A stretch of 64,000 nucleotides of DNA from Tulasnella sp. 424 (taxonomy: Eukaryota > Basidiomycota > Agaricomycetes > Cantharellales > Tulasnellaceae): contig WSUB01000125.1 of the NCBI GenBank assembly GCA_019633425.1, positions 52,830 to 116,829 of the forward strand. Direction: 5' to 3'. How positions within the stretch are numbered: the first letter of the stretch is position 1; each line of letters starts with the position of its first letter. The translations under genes and the position numbers were made by a program. Below are positions 44,210-55,762 of the stretch, piece after piece. Below the pieces are notes generated by a model that did not search any database, was not told the origin of the DNA, and was given only the letters and a program-made list of their open reading frames with translations.

Positions 44210-45743
44210 TCAACCGGCTTGCTGCTCGATGAGCAATTCCGAACGCGTCCGTTTCTTGATTCGTTGGATCATTTGAAGTAGATCGACTACGTCTTTCCAG
44301 TTTTGCCCTTGTTCGCCATCGGTTCCATGAGAATGTTTCACGGTTATTCCCAGTGGGGTCAGGGCGCTCAAGAATTCGACAAATTGATGAACACTGTCCT
44401 TTGGGATTATTGAATGCCCCACTTCGAGTACATGCAAGCCAGGGAAATTGATGGTACTTGTGGGTGGTGTCAAGACGGCCCCGGGTTCGAATGCGATGGG
44501 TATAGCGAGATAGCGTAATGATGGGGCAAATGTTTTGGCAATTTGCTGAAGAGTTGTGGTTGAAATACCATCTCTGTGAGCCAACGGGAACGTTGGTAGT
44601 AGGTTCAGCCTTTCCATGTTTCCCCAGGCCCTGCCCACGCATTCAATGGTAACTGGATCCAAACGAGTGAGGTCGATTCCCCTCAAGGTTAGCGTTTTCA
44701 GGTTACGGCACTCGCACAACGAGCGGAACACGGGAACCCCATGAAGACCACCCGTAGAACGATTATGAAGGATCCATCCACCGTAGTAGACGAAATGTTC
44801 CAAGTCTGGGTGGAGCTTTGACATGAGAGCTGAAACCGCGTCTACTCCGTCGTCAGGCCGAGGGCCCAGCAAACCAAGGAATAGGATCCTGAGTCGGGAG
44901 ATGGCTTCAGAGATAGCCCTGAGCATGCCAGCATTTACGAGTAAAGCGAGTTTGAGGGCTGAGATGGAAGACTGAGAGCGGATGAAATTAATCAATGCGG
45001 AATCGAATTCCACGGCGTGGCCCACGTCACTCCAGCATTGAACAACAATCTCCCGAAGCTTGAGGGTATCGGGCATGGCCGTTAATGTCATAATGACTTT
45101 TCGAGTGGCGGAAAAGATGTTTCCCGTATTGCTGGTGAGCGAGAGATTAAGGATCTGAAGAGATGGATCGGAAAAAAGGAGGGCGAGTGATGCAGTTGTC
45201 GGATGAGAGTAGGAAAGCGACAGTTTCTGAATCTTGGGAATTAAGTATATCCCTCCCGATTTGAGAAATGACGAGCGCAAATGTGTTAAGAGTTCTGGGT
45301 GAAAAACCGAGTTTCTTGAGCCTCGAGCTCGCGTATCGTCGATCGTCAGACGGCGGATACGAGTAGCGTAGAATGTCCACCGATCCCACGCGGGATTATC
45401 AAGTCCATCTCGGAAGGTCTGGGCGTATATTTTGCGTCAGTGGGAACGACCCAAATCATGTGGCTAGCGACATCTCACTCAACCATCCACCATCCTCGTA
45501 AACCAAGGTACCAAGAAGATCAAGAAGCGGAAATAGTGAAGGAAGCTCCTTCCACAGCTCATCCAGGACTGGCTCGTTCCACGCCTTGCAGACTCGCGCG
45601 GAGGAGGGGAGCTGGCCCTTTTCGACGAATGTGAACACGCAAGTGAGGATATCGTGCAGCGTCAAAGCTGGAGAGCTATCTGAAGGATCAAAAATTAGAG
45701 ATAGGTAGTCGATACTATCAGGCTAAGTATTGGACGCACTCAT
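44210..45743 (-). CDS. F-box/leucine-rich repeat-like protein, intact array member
   Basis: The start is ATG at 45743. The first exon is only four bases (ATGA), and an intron (GTGCGT to CTTCAG at about 45680) joins it to NSSPALTLHDILTCVFTF. The F-box continues QLPSSARVCKAWNEPVLDELWKEL (to about 45540). An intron near 45480-45420 precedes TFRDGLDNPAWDRWTFYATRIR. The last exon is open to the stop at 44210, with Leu-rich strands (LHVLEVGHSIIPKD, LKTLTLRGIDL). The C-terminus has the array-specific HSHGTDGEQGQNW stretch. About 470 residues. It is probably an SCF substrate receptor of unknown target. Confidence 0.8.
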
Positions 45744-46022
45744 TCTTGCCTTTGTGGCGCGTTCTCCTGTTGTTGGTGGATTTCAACGCAGACTGGGAAA
45801 CGGAATGTGATTACAGGGACGGATCCCAGTTCTCCGTTCCTGGCCTCTCCATTCTTCTAACCCCCGAAAGTACGCCAGAATGTTGAAGACGGAACTCATG
45901 AATGAGGTGCAATGGATTATAAGGCCACATTACGTCTCTCTGGTGACAAGGAAATGAAGGACTGGATGGTCTAGCAAACTAGCGGCAACGGGCAGAGATA
46001 TGGTAGCTTCGATACAGGGTAT

Positions 46023-47544
46023 CTAAGTCTGCTCGGTGACCAATTCCGAACGAGTCTGTTTCTTGATTCGTTGGACCATTTGAAGCTGATCGTTTACATC
46101 CCCCCAGTTTTTCCCTTGCTCGCCATCGGTTCTATGGGAATGCTTTACGGTTATCCCAAGCGGGGTTATCGTGCTTAGGAATTCGACAAATCGACGGATG
46201 TTGTCCTTCGGAATTATTGAATATCCCACTTCGAGTACATGCAAGGCGGGGAACTTGGTGCCACTTGTTAGCGGTGTCATGGCGGGCTCGGGTCCGAATG
46301 CTATGGGTATAGCGATATAGCGCAACGACGGGGCGAATGTTGTAGCGATCTGTTGAAGAACTGCAATTGAAACGCCATCTTTGTATTCCGACGGTTGAAC
46401 CGGCAGTAGGTCCAGCCTTTTTATGTCTCTCCACGCCCTGCCCATACATTCACTGGTCACTGGATCTAGACGCGTGAAGTCGATTCCCTTCAGGCCGAGC
46501 TTTTTCAGGTTACGACACTCGAACAGCAGCGGGGCACGGCAGCCCGATGAAGATCCACTGTGGAATGATAGGGCAATCCACTGTAGTACTTGAGGTGTTC
46601 CAGATTTCGGTGGTGCTTTGAGATGAGAGCTGAAGTCGTGTCTAACCTGTCGTCCCCCGGATGACCCAGCAACCCAAGGAATAGGATTTTGAGTAGGGAG
46701 ACGGCTTTAAGGATACTTTCGAGCATTTCAACATTTATGACGAGAGCGAGGTTGAGTGCCGAGATGGAAGGCTGAGAGCCGATGAAATTAATCAATGTGG
46801 AATCGAATTCCACCGCGTGTCCCGCGTCCCTCCAGCAATGTAAACCGATTTCTTGAAGCTTGAGGGTGTCGCGCATGGCCGTCAAGGTCATAAGTACTTT
46901 TCGAGTCGCGGAGAAGAGGTTCCCAGCAGAACTCTCGAGCGAGAGATGAAGGGCCTTGAGAGATGGGTCGGAAAAAAGGAGGGCGAGTGATGCTGTTGCC
47001 GGATCAGAGTAGGAAAGCGACAGTTTTTGGATCTTAGGAGTTAAATGTATCCCTTCCCATTTAGAATATGACGAGCGTAAATGTATTGAAAGTTCTGGGT
47101 GGATAACCGAATTTCTTGACCCTCGAACTTGGGTATCATCGATCGTCAGACAACGGATGCGAGTTGCGTAGAATATCCATCGATCCCACGCGGGGTCATC
47201 AAGTCCCTCTTGGAAGGTCTGGGCGTAGGTTTTGCGTAAGCGAGAACAACCTAAATCATGTGGCTATCGACATTTGACTCACCCAGGCACCATTCTCGTA
47301 CACCAAGGTCCCAAGGAGATCGAGAAGCGGAAATAGCGAGGGAAGATCCTTCCATAGCTCATTGAGTGCTAGCTCGTTCCACGCCTTGCAGACTCGCGCG
47401 GAGGAGGGGAGCTGGCTCTTTTCGACGAATGCCAACACGCAAGCGAGGATATCGTGAAGCGCCAAAGCCGGAGGGTTATCTGAGAAAGCAACAGTTAGGT
47501 AAGAGATAATTGACACTGTCAGGCCAGACGTGGGACGCACTCAT
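46023..47544 (-). pseudogene. F-box/LRR-type array member with a one-base deletion
   Basis: The start is ATG at 47544, with the same four-base first exon (ATGA) and intron as its neighbour, joined to NNPPALALHDILACVLAF. The F-box exon, intron and LRR exon are open from 47480 to about 46540. Then the frame breaks between HRAAVP and LLFECRNLKKLGLKG. Aligned with the neighbour at 44740, one base is missing within the run corresponding to ccgctcgttg (here ccgctgctg). Downstream the shifted frame stays open to the stop at 46023. It is either a recent pseudogene or a sequencing error; most of the protein would otherwise be normal. Confidence 0.7.
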
Positions 47545-47849
47545 TCTTGCCTTTGTAACGAGTCTTCTGCCCTTTGGTGGTGGATTTCAACGCTAGGAAA
47601 CAGAATGTGATTATAGGGACGGATCCCAGTTCTCCGTTCCCTTTGATGATCTGCCTCTCCTCGCCATTCCCTTGACCCTGATCTTTTTGAATACAGAACT
47701 CGTGAAGGAGGCGCAATAGATTATAAGGCTACATTACTTCTCTCTAGTGACATGGGAATGAAGGACTGGATGGTCTAGCAAACCAGCGACAACGGGCAGA
47801 GATCCAGTGGCTTAGATACACACTATCTAGTATCTAAGGTCCGGGTCAA
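47545..47849. other. Intergenic, 305 bp
   Basis: This lies between F-box paralogues. The segment near 47690-47810 resembles 45890-46000, so the array unit includes the flank. No gene seen. Confidence 0.4.
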
Positions 47850-49372
47850 TCAAATCAACCTATAAGCTTCCTTTTCTTTCCCTGAATCGTATGTATAACT
47901 TTGCTCCAAGTGACCTCCATCGGTCATTAGTTTCGCGGATAGGAGGAGCTCGTTAACTTGCTTCCAATACGCTGCTTGTTCTACGTCAACATCATGCGAA
48001 GACTCTACGGAGACATAGTGGGTGCTCAACGCGTTGAGCAGCTCGATGAAAGGTTGGAAATCTTCTTTGCTGATAACGGAGAACCCCACTCCAAGCGTCC
48101 GTAATGCGGCGAACCTGGGGGAAGTCTCAGGAAGCGGGAGGGAAATGGTATTGCTGAAACTGAGAGGTATCGCAAGATTCCGCAAGGTAGACGGGAATGC
48201 AGCGGCAAAGCGTATCAAAGCGTCCGGTGGAATGCCGCGAACGTGTTCCGACGCCACATCAGGCAGCAGCTCCAGGGATTCCATGCGCGGCCAAGCCCTC
48301 CCCATATCTTCTATAAGTGAACTGTTGATGCCAGTCGGGTCGATACATCCTAGGACCAGTTCTTTGAGATTTGCACACCGCAGTAGAGCGGGGGGTGTTG
48401 AGAAAAGAACACTGCCGAGCGAGCTGTCCTCCCGAACTCCAAAATAATTGAAGTATTCTATATCCCTGGCATTGTCTGCTACGACCGCGATCTCCGCTCG
48501 CAGCTCCTCCTCCGACGCAGAGTATGGACCCGATAACGCTAGCACCCTCAGACGAGGGATGGCTGCGAGAATCCCGGCAAGTGGTGTGCCATCTCTGAGT
48601 ACGCCAAACGCAAAGCTGGAAACGGTGGGCTGAGAGCGAAGGAAATCAACCAACACCCTTTCGAACTCGGTTCTCCTTTCCTGTGTTTCGTCGTAATGTA
48701 TCGTGAAGTCTTTGAGGGTGAAAAGGTCCCGCATTGCATTGAGGCTCATTAAAACCTTTCTGACCGAACGGAGGACTTTGCTGGGTGAGTCCAAGACGAA
48801 GAAGTCAAGAGACTTGAGAGAAGGTGCAACGAAGAGAAGCGCAAGGGATGGGGTTGACGGGAAGTAACATTGGAGGCCAAGCACTTGTATGTTGGGTATC
48901 AGCCTTTTCCCGCCGGATTCGTTGAACGAGGTAAGTAGGTAAATCGCGACCTCGGGATTGATGAGAGAGTTTCTGCCCTTTCTCCTGGCCATGTCGGCGA
49001 TATCCACCGATCGGACGCGCTTCGCGTAGTAGAGCCATACGTCCCAATTCGGATTTTCCAGTCCATCCTGATAAATCTGTGCAGCAATATCAGACATAAC
49101 GGGACACTCGTCCTCTGTGCAACCGGGTAGAACCTACCCATCCCCGATCCTCGTAAACCAAAGGACCTAGTAGTTCCAAGAGCGGAAATGGAGAAGAAAG
49201 CTTCTTCCAGAGTGCATCAAGCGCGGGCTCCTTCCATGTTTTGCAAACGCGAGCGGCAGCCGCGAGGGAGCGTTTCTTCGCAAAGGAGAAGTTGACGACG
49301 AGTATATCCACGAGTGACAGAGCAAAGGAACGACCCGCTAGATCTAATAAAGGAACCACCATGTTAGAGGCT
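47850..49372 (-). CDS. F-box/leucine-rich repeat-like protein, diverged array member
   Basis: The start is ATG at 49372 (MVVPLLDLAGRSFALSLVDIL). The F-box-like motif continues SLAAAARVCKTWKEPALDALWKKL and LLELLGPLVYEDRGW (to about 49140). One intron near 49140-49085 joins this to the second exon, which carries IYQDGLENPNWDVWLYYAKRVRSVDI and is open to the stop at 47850. Leu-rich strands include LRVLALSGPYSAS and LKELVLGCIDPTG. It is the most diverged of the array and ends KEKEAYRLI. About 500 residues, no breaks seen. An SCF substrate receptor role is inferred from the F-box only. Confidence 0.8.
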
Positions 49373-52300
49373 ATGGGCAAGGTACGCTTGTTCCTAAATC
49401 GACGAATGACGCACCCATGGATGGCCTGCCAACGGGGGTTCAACCGATTCTTGGCGATTGGGACTTGGGCTGGACGACGGCGTGATTATAACGAAGAGAC
49501 CTACTCTCCCGTTCCACGTCCAGACCGCCTTCCGACCTCTTTACGAACCTCTCGCTTCGAAGTCAACCCGTCTTTTCGCGCACCCAGCGCTATTTGACAA
49601 TGTTACACTTGAAGATGCTGTGGTCTTTCTTCTAACTGTGTAATATATGACGGGCACAGTATGCTTGGTAATCAACTCTGTGCCACGACGACGGCCGCCG
49701 GCAGCCGCGAGGTCAAAGTACTTGCCCCGCTTCTCGTACATTATGCAAAGTCAGATAGAGCCTTTAAGTAACTCTATGATATACAATGAATTTATCGACT
49801 GCCTTTTCTCTTATGGAAAGGGCGTGGCGGGAGGAGTTCCTCAGCTATATTCATTTCTCTTGCTTTGTTCACAGCTTGGGAGACCCTCATTTGGCCGCTT
49901 AGACTAGTTAATACTTGGAGAAAAGCTGGCTTTTTTTTGACGCTCAGGAAGATGAGTCTTCAGAGGATGGAGCAGCAGAATGCATGATCGCACGACTGGA
50001 TGTTGAACATATGATTGCCTCCCTGTTTGGCTGAATTCCAGCTTTCTAGACCCCTTTATGTTAAAGCGGAATAATATGTTACGGATGTAGATCCGCAGGT
50101 ATCGATCATGCAGTGCTCCTGTTGAGACGATCGGTGACGTCCCACCTAACTCCCCCGCCCCCGCCCCGGGCCCTCAACAGCAGCTCACCCTTAAACTTTG
50201 TCGCCCCCAGACCCCAACAACCTAAGGATTAGAGCTTAAGCTATAACCTTAAAGATTAAAGCTCATGGAAACTTTCGAATCCAAGACGACGGGTGGGACC
50301 CTCAGATCTTGGGTTCGTCGCCAGCCTTCCATTCTCCGGCTTTCTTCCCGAACGATGCGAGCCTCTTTCTTATCTATGACGAACCCTGACTGTATTAAGG
50401 TGGCTTGATGCAGTGCCATGTGTGGGGAGGTTAGGCGGGGAGGGACGTGGTGCCGCTCTATCGGACACGAGCGGGCTGTCTATCGAAAGCGGCTTCGTCT
50501 TCTCTCCCTTTTTCAGGCTCTTTGTCGGAAAACCTGACTCAGTCGACTAAATGTGACCCTCTTTCACACATTTTGAACGTTGATTACCCACCTCTAGACG
50601 TGCAGGAGTCCTCCTGTCAGTTGATCGACATGAATGGGTATATTCCCTCGGGCGCGAGCGAGACAGGCCTATACCGACTGTGATGTATCTCAAGTCCTTG
50701 ATTCACATGCATTGATAGAGGCACGCTGTGATTTTCCCTAGCGTGCTCCACAAGGTCGACGACGAGGACTTCCGTAACAGACTGTCGTAAAGTAACGAAT
50801 TGGCGCTCCGAGGGCCATTCTCACTTTACACGAGCAAAGCATAAATTTGCCACGTATTCGCTGATTTTGCCTCTCCAAAACGGTCTCGATGCCGCCTGTA
50901 TTTGCTCGATCTTCACCCTGACCGTCCCGTCTCGTTCCTAGCGACCTCCCCCCACCTTCTTTTCTGCCACCTCCAGCGACGCGCTCTAGACCCCCACCTC
51001 AAGCTTACAATTCTCTTTCTATCAAGCTCGAGATAGAAGAGGTTCTTAGTGCGGTCTAGAATCTCTTTTCCCCAGGTGTTATAAAGGCCTACGTCTGTGT
51101 GCGCGTCGTGTATGTAGTCCCACTTTCAGGCCTTTCAAACAAGGGAAGGAGCCGAGTTCGCAGTGCCGCCACTTAAGTCCGACGGGAGGATAACCGGCTA
51201 ACCATCTTTTTCCCTGCATTCCGTCGGCTCGGATACCTTTTGAATGTACCTTTTTCTTAAACGCCGGGGGTAGCTTCGTTTCGAAGCAGAGCCCGGCACC
51301 GCCGTCATCTCAGGACCGGACTTCGCTGGCCATTGACGTCTGTTTTACGTAGTCTCTGCAGGGCTGCCCTTCTAGAATTCCCGACGTTACTCTTCTAAAG
51401 GTTGACACGATAATGTGCGACGTTAATGAGGGAAGTTTACTTGGCAATGAGGGGGTGTAAGTAGGTACGTAGACAACAGACAGTAAGTAGCGAGAGTCCG
51501 ACAAGAAAGGCTAGCTCGAGAGCAAAATAGAGGATTGACTAGTTGATTATACAAATCAAGAAACACAGAGGCAGATGCTACACAAGGTAATAATTAAGAG
51601 GAACATAGAGGCAGAACAGGGAAAAGAAGGGGTGAAGGGAGAGCAAAGGGATGACTAGGCGGGATGAGCGCCCAGGGAGCCCAAGGTAGAAGAGAGTCAA
51701 TAAAAGCCATCCAGGAAACAAATCCAAGTGAATAGATACTTTTCAACATGGCGGGAAGTAAGAAGGATCTATAGTCAAAGTAATGTAGAACGCGGAATCG
51801 CGGAACGAACCAAAAAGAGGCGGGAGGGGCGTGATCGTGACGAGCGCTTCCAACCAAGTAAAAAGTCGCACCCCGTACGTAGACTTGGCGGGCAGTGTGC
51901 CGAGGAGGAGGAAGGAAGAAGGAGGAGGAGGAAAATATTCGAACGAAGAGGGAGAGAGGTCCACAGCGCTGGTGAGCAGGCGGGAACGATAACGACCAAG
52001 CGGATGGGATGGGGTGTGCGTGTGTCGGAGGAGATCACAAAGTGGCAGTGGAAAACATGTTTTGAAGGTATTGAGAACTCGAGTCTAGAGGGGGGCGTGC
52101 GTGCGTGTATTGGCCCCCAAAGGGAAAACCAAGGCCTTTGAGAGAGAAACTCCGTTCGACCCGGCAATCCGCGCCGGAAGGCGTGAACGAGAAGGGAGAG
52201 GAGAGCGGAAATCTGGACTCTCAGAGCAATGCAGCGCAAGCCGAGGAGTCAACTCAGTCGCCTGTCGATTCAACGTGGCTCCCTGAGCGATAGCGTTGCT

Positions 52301-53163
52301 CTGTTCTTCGCATTTGCAATTCGTATTTTGCGTGCGTGATGCATAGAGTACGTATAATTCGAGGGCGAGGGAGAGGGTTGAAGGAGAATGGGCGAGAGCA
52401 AAGGGGCGCGTGGAAGCGGAGAGCCGAGTCAGACGTGAAGGAGACCTGAATGCAAGAGACCGTTGATTGATCAGCAACACTTTTACGACCCGACTATAAG
52501 CTTTTAAGATTCCCTCCGCGAAAAGCCTAGGCCCCTGATAGCTTGAGACGTTGGCCGGAGGAACGAAGGAGAGACGGGGAGAGAAAGGAATGGAAAGGAC
52601 AGCGGAAACTCACCGAAACGGGGGATTCAGGGTCCACCGGTACATCGCACCGGAACTTCCTGAACGCAAATCACCGCGGAACCACTCCTCGTCACCTTCC
52701 CTCCCATCCCATCATCCCATCCTACTTTCCTCGAGATCTCTCCCGAAGGAAAACCAAAAAGAGCAAGAATACGCAAAAAGGAAAAAGAAGAAAGCCAAAA
52801 AACCCATTCCAAAGGGAAATTCCAGCCCAAACATAAAGCAGAATTGCACGGGAACGTTTTCAACGGAACGGAAGCGGGAGACCACAGACAATCGGAGCAG
52901 TGAGCCGAAAGGACCGGAAGAGGGGGAAAGATTGCGAGGCTGGGGACCGGAAAGGAGAAGGATTGCGAGACTGGAGGAGGCAGAGAGTCGGGGAGCGAAG
53001 TAGGTTTGCGATCGTGATCATGATTATGGTGAAGGGAAGGGAAAACGATTCGGGTTGCTTGGAGTGAGAAGAGGAGAAGGAGCCGGAAGACGTTCACTAG
53101 GTAGCCCTCGTGAAGGGGGGGCGGCATGTAGGCGGGGATGGGAAGGCGGGGGGAGAGGAAGTT
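49373..53163. other. Gene-poor region, 3.8 kb
   Basis: No convincing gene was found on either strand. A C-rich stretch is near 50145-50210. An imperfect two-part hairpin (gccggg.. gcttcg/cgaagc ..cccggc) lies at about 51264-51298. From about 51590 to 53160 the plus strand is strongly purine-rich (repeated gga, gaa and aag), and may include the 3' untranslated region of the phosphatase gene. Open frames here are low-complexity by-products of that bias. Confidence 0.5.
51264..51298. repeat. Imperfect nested inverted repeat
   Basis: The outer arms are gccggg/cccggc and the inner arms gcttcg/cgaagc around a ttt loop. It could form a hairpin in RNA or DNA. Function unknown. Confidence 0.55.
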
Positions 53164-55762
53164 TTACCAATTGGAAGGAGTCGACCCGCTCCCTTGACTC
53201 CCCTCGCTCGCCTCATCATCATCGTCCTCGTCCTCGTCCTCATCGTCATCTTCCTCCATCTCAGGCGAACTGACGCTCAGCGGCGGAGTCCACACCACGT
53301 CCCTCGCTCGTCCAAACCCATGCGCAGGCGACGAATGTCGATCATGCGCGTGGTGCGACGAGTGATGATGGGAGTGCGAATGGTGCAGCGAAACCGGCGG
53401 CTCGCTCTCCGCGCGGACCCAATGCCCCTCCCCAGCCCCGCTCCACGGCGAGAGCCTCAGCGGATCAGCGGTCCAGGGACGCTCTTTCGCGGTCGCGCTG
53501 CCGGCGGACGTAGGGCTGCACGGCGAGGCTGGAGCGCGTAAGGAGGAGTAGTGCTGCTGCGTGTTGACGATCTCCCATTGTCTCGACTCCGAATTCCATT
53601 TGTGCTGAAGCTGTAATGGCCGCGGGTGCGTGCGGTGTGCGGCGGTCGTCGTCGTCGTCGTCGTGGAGGTCCGCTGCTGCTGCTGGGCTTGGGCTTGTTG
53701 CTGCCGCGCTTGGAACTGCTGTTGCTGTTGTTGTTGCTGCTGCTGCCTCGACAACGCTCCATCCGAATGATGCGAATGCGGTGGTACAGGCCTCCGACTC
53801 ATCCGTTCATCCCTCTTCTCCTCCGTTGCCCTCCTCCCTGAACCCATCCCTCTCCTCCCTCCATTGGTCCCATCGTCAACTCCAGGTACAGTCAACGTCA
53901 ACAACGCTCTCTCTCTCCTCCGCTCCCTCCAGATCTTGATCCCTTCTTCGAACCTCCGCTCCGATAACCCCTTTTCGTGGTCCACGATGGGCACAAAAGT
54001 GACGCCGAGCTGTTGGACTTCCAGGTTGGACGCGTAGTCGGACGTGTCGCCCGCGAAGAAGAGCATGGATGAGTATGGGATTTGGGTCTGTTGTTGTTGT
54101 TTCCGGAAGTGGATGGGTCGGCGTTGGTGAGAACGGCCGGACGGGACGGCCAGGGGGAGAGGAGCACGAGTCGAAGGTCGTCCGAAACGTCGGAAAGTTC
54201 ACCAAACAAAGCGAAAGGGGTGTTTCGATAAGGTTAAAGCGCGCGGGTTTCAGTTTTTTTCGAAGGGAAAACGCATGGGGCGTTCGCGTCATGGTGTCGT
54301 GATAGTCGAGGGTGTTGTGCAGTGCAAGTGCGGGGGGCCAGTCGGAAACAAGGAAGGAAGTAGAAAAAAGAACGCGTTGTTGTCAGAGCCGGCGGTTCGG
54401 TACCAATGAGAGAACACAATAGAAAATTTGGTTTCGTACTAACCGTTTGGTGTAATTCGCTAAAGTGAACTAATTTCGAGTCTAATATCAAAGCGAGAAG
54501 CGTGTTAGAGGAAACACTCCACGATCGGTGGTGGGCACGCACCAGGATAAATTTCGAGACTCTCGAAGAAATCGATCGCCCTTTGCGGTCTCTCCCGCGG
54601 TCGAGACGGCGGCGGTGCCACAAGCAAGAGCGCTGCATGTGAAATCGCGTGTTTCAAACGGCGCGCACAGAGCAGGAGGGGGAGCGGTGCGGTGAAGGGG
54701 GGTAGAGATAAGAGCGTCGTTCAGCCACCGGCGAATTCGGAACGGAAGGTCCAAAATGAAAAAAGGGACCAAAGACTGACCTAATGCATCTCGAGCACTG
54801 TTGTCGTTTAGCGTCCCAAGGCCACGGATTTCCATACGTATCCGGGGTAGATAGAAAAAAGGGATGAGGGAAAATAAGGTTTGGAAAGGGTTTTCGTTTT
54901 GAAATGTCGGATGTGGCGTTTTTTGGTCGTCGTTGGATTTTGATAAGCGGCGCGCCCGAGACCGAGAGAGAAGTGTACACGCCACGAGTGGAGCGAGAAA
55001 GAAGAGGGTGAAAGAAAAAAAGCGCCAAGTCAGCGAAAAATGATACCAAGTTTGGAACTCCGAACGAATCGATGAAAGAGGCTGGTGACGTGCGGATGGG
55101 GATCGGGGGGCGTGCAGTGGTCGACGGATCGAGGGTGCGTGTGGAGGAGAAGTGGTACGAGGATAGCAGGAGGGGGGGACTTACAGCTCTGGTGAGGATG
55201 TTCTGGAGATCGCTGCGATGTGAGTCTGAGATTCTTGCAGCCTGTGCAGGATCTGGGCGACTTGGGGATAGAGGGATAGGCGCTTGTCGTTGCTGCAACA
55301 ACACAATCTCTGTCAATAACCTAGCCTTGATTGCATTAGACTCTAATGAATGATGCGCACCCATCGAGGAGTTGGTTGAGAGTCGTCGATGTCTGCCGCC
55401 GTAGAGGACCTGTTTGACGACCGTCGCGCGTGTTAGAAAACGCCTTGTGCGCGCAGCTAGGCGACAATAGTTGCTCCCCACCGGAGTAATGAGAGTCCAT
55501 CCTTCCAGACCACAACGTATAACTATTCGGAAAATAATGAAAGTATAAGTCCAGACTGAGATAGAATTTGTGTAAGGCCCAAAATTATTTTTGTTAACAC
55601 GCACTCCAAGTCGAAAGCGATGAGAGCTGGTAAAACGTCGTCCATGCCGTCGTAAGCGCTCAATAGTGGGGATGATGCTGATACTCCTCCCAATGGGGTT
55701 GAAGGTGGTGTTGGAGGTAGTTGATATAGTGCTGTCGAGGGACCGGGAGTTGGTCGATACAT
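53164..55762 (-). CDS. MDP-1-like HAD phosphatase with a long Gln/His/acidic tail
   Basis: The start is ATG at 55762 (MYRPTPGPSTALYQLPPTPP). Exon 1 ends at 55605, and exon 2 (55522-55482) supplies LDYTLWSGRMDSHYSG. Together they give HAD motif I, FDLDYTLW. The following exons give GPLRRQTSTTLNQLLDG, then RLSLYPQVAQILHRLQES and AISRTS (motif II), then DFFESLEIYP and DSKLVHFSELHQT (motif III lysine). The order matches magnesium-dependent phosphatase-1. Motif IV reads MLFFAGDTSDYASN instead of the usual FFDDExxN. A long tail (54000-53164) then holds a run of ten glutamines, Gln/Ala, Thr, His/Ser and Asp/Glu-rich stretches, ending GSTPSNW. About 500 residues versus roughly 170-200 for normal MDP-1. 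The substrate is unknown (the family can act on protein phosphotyrosine or sugar phosphates). Confidence 0.82.
53195..53780 (-). repeat. Codon-repeat low-complexity tract (poly-Gln, poly-Thr, His-rich, acidic)
   Basis: The tract shows CAG/CAA repeats (about 53680-53755), ACC/ACG repeats (about 53635-53670), CAT/CAC repeats (about 53330-53385) and GAC/GAG repeats (about 53210-53260) in the phosphatase tail. Length polymorphism is likely. Confidence 0.8.

Noticed and set aside
51594..52480. Several overlapping minus-strand frames
   Set aside because: Ser/Leu/Pro-rich by-products of the strand-biased composition, with no conserved motif.
53616..53939. Plus-strand frames rich in Ala/Val/Leu
   Set aside because: These are the reverse side of the CAG, ACC and GAG codon repeats in the phosphatase tail.
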